5,724 bases of DNA from Candidatus Methylomirabilis sp. Its GTDB lineage: Bacteria; DYJV01. Both the position numbers and the translations under genes were made by a program. Below the pieces are notes generated by a model, which had not been told where the DNA came from, did no database searches, and saw nothing but the letters and a program-made list of their open reading frames with translations. The stretch is from NCBI GenBank assembly GCA_020722945.1, contig DYJV01000098.1:1-5724 (forward strand), given 5' to 3'. This document shows positions 5,196 to 5,724 of this stretch, one piece after another. Every line of letters starts with the position of its first letter. Positions within the stretch are counted from its first letter, which is position 1.

Positions 5196-5724
5196 GATCA
5201 GTTAAAATTTGAAAGAGAGTTAAATAAATTATCTGAAGGTCTTTCTAAAAAGGGTAGTATCAAACGTTATGAAAGCATATTAGAAAGGATAGGTAGATTA
5301 AAAGAGAAATACAGCTTGATATCTCATTTTTACAAGATAGATGTCACCCAAAAAGATAATATTGTGAGTAAAATTTCTTACGAAATAAAGGATGAAAAGA
5401 AAATAAATGAGCGGTTTTCAGGTGGTTACAGATTAAGAACATCTATTTTTAATATTTCAGATGAAGAGCTTTGGAAAACCTACAATATGCTGACAAATGT
5501 TGAAGCAAGTTTCAGGAGCTTGAAATTCGAATTATCACTTAGACCGATATACCACAGAAAAGAAAACAGGATAGAGGGACATATTTTTTCAACAGTGTTT
5601 GCCTATCATCTACTTTGTGTAATCTATAGGAAACTTAAAGAACGTGGAATAAAACACTCTTGGAATACAATCAGAACGCATATGAATAGGCATAATCGGT
5701 CAGTATTAACAATGATAAATGCTG
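5196..5724 (+). pseudogene. N-terminally truncated transposase, IS1634-type (IS4 superfamily, DDE)
   Basis: After the stop codon at 5193-5195 the frame is open to the window end (176 codons). It reads as the C-terminal part of an IS1634-type transposase. Landmarks are KRYESILERIGRLKEKY (about residues 23-39), the strand-rich part of the RNase H-like fold, then TYNMLTNVEASFRSLK, which holds the Y...E......K signature with the catalytic Glu of the DDE triad, and LRPIYHRKENRIEGHIFST followed by YHLL. Full-length members have roughly 450-600 residues, and here everything before the final third is missing, including the two catalytic Asp residues. There is no start codon or ribosome-binding site at the beginning; the first in-frame ATG is well inside (near 5490). 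The remnant begins within about 10 bp of the glnK terminator, so it is a dead element fragment. Its right end lies beyond the window. Confidence 0.82.

Overview
The window is AT-rich (roughly one third GC by eye), uses AGA/AGG and ATA codons heavily, and has short intergenic regions. It looks like a chromosomal segment of a low-GC Gram-negative-type bacterium with sigma-54-controlled nitrogen genes. Deferribacterota (Deferribacter/Calditerrivibrio-like) is my best guess from gene style, held at low confidence because there is no rRNA or other marker gene.

Layout, left to right. 1-289 (+): the C-terminal 95 codons of a protein cut by the window edge, probably the tail of a transglutaminase-like (TgpA/DUF4129-type) membrane protein. 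380-1042 (+): an O-methyltransferase-like SAM enzyme. 1026-1277 (-): a small unrecognised 83-residue protein whose 3' end overlaps the methyltransferase 3' end by 17 bp and which has its own good promoter and ribosome-binding site. 1379-3126 (-): a two-gene FecCD-type permease and FecE/FepC/BtuD-type ATPase operon with an ATGA overlap; no substrate-binding protein gene lies beside it. 3127-3414: a divergent control region. 3415-4710 (+) and 4759-5103 (+): ammonium transporter (amt) and PII signalling protein (glnK/glnB type), the classic amtB-glnK pair, closed by a perfect 16-bp stem terminator (5142-5189). 5196-5724 (+): an N-terminally truncated IS1634-type transposase fragment running off the window.

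How the genes work together. Amt imports ammonium, and PII senses 2-oxoglutarate/ATP/ADP and plugs the Amt pore when nitrogen is plentiful. The sequence shows a well-spaced -24/-12 (sigma-54) promoter at 3365-3380, with an imperfect inverted repeat about 100 bp upstream of the predicted start of transcription. This fits NtrC-like nitrogen-limitation control. The promoter lies inside the 5' extension of the longest amt reading frame, so the true amt start must be 3415. The ABC transporter probably imports an iron chelate, haem or cobalamin, but its substrate cannot be decided from these two subunits.

The genes are mostly well-known families. I did not find a clearly novel system. The best second-look items are the sigma-54 promoter and its possible enhancer, an operator-like palindrome before the permease, the small unknown protein, and the transposase remnant abutting the glnK terminator.
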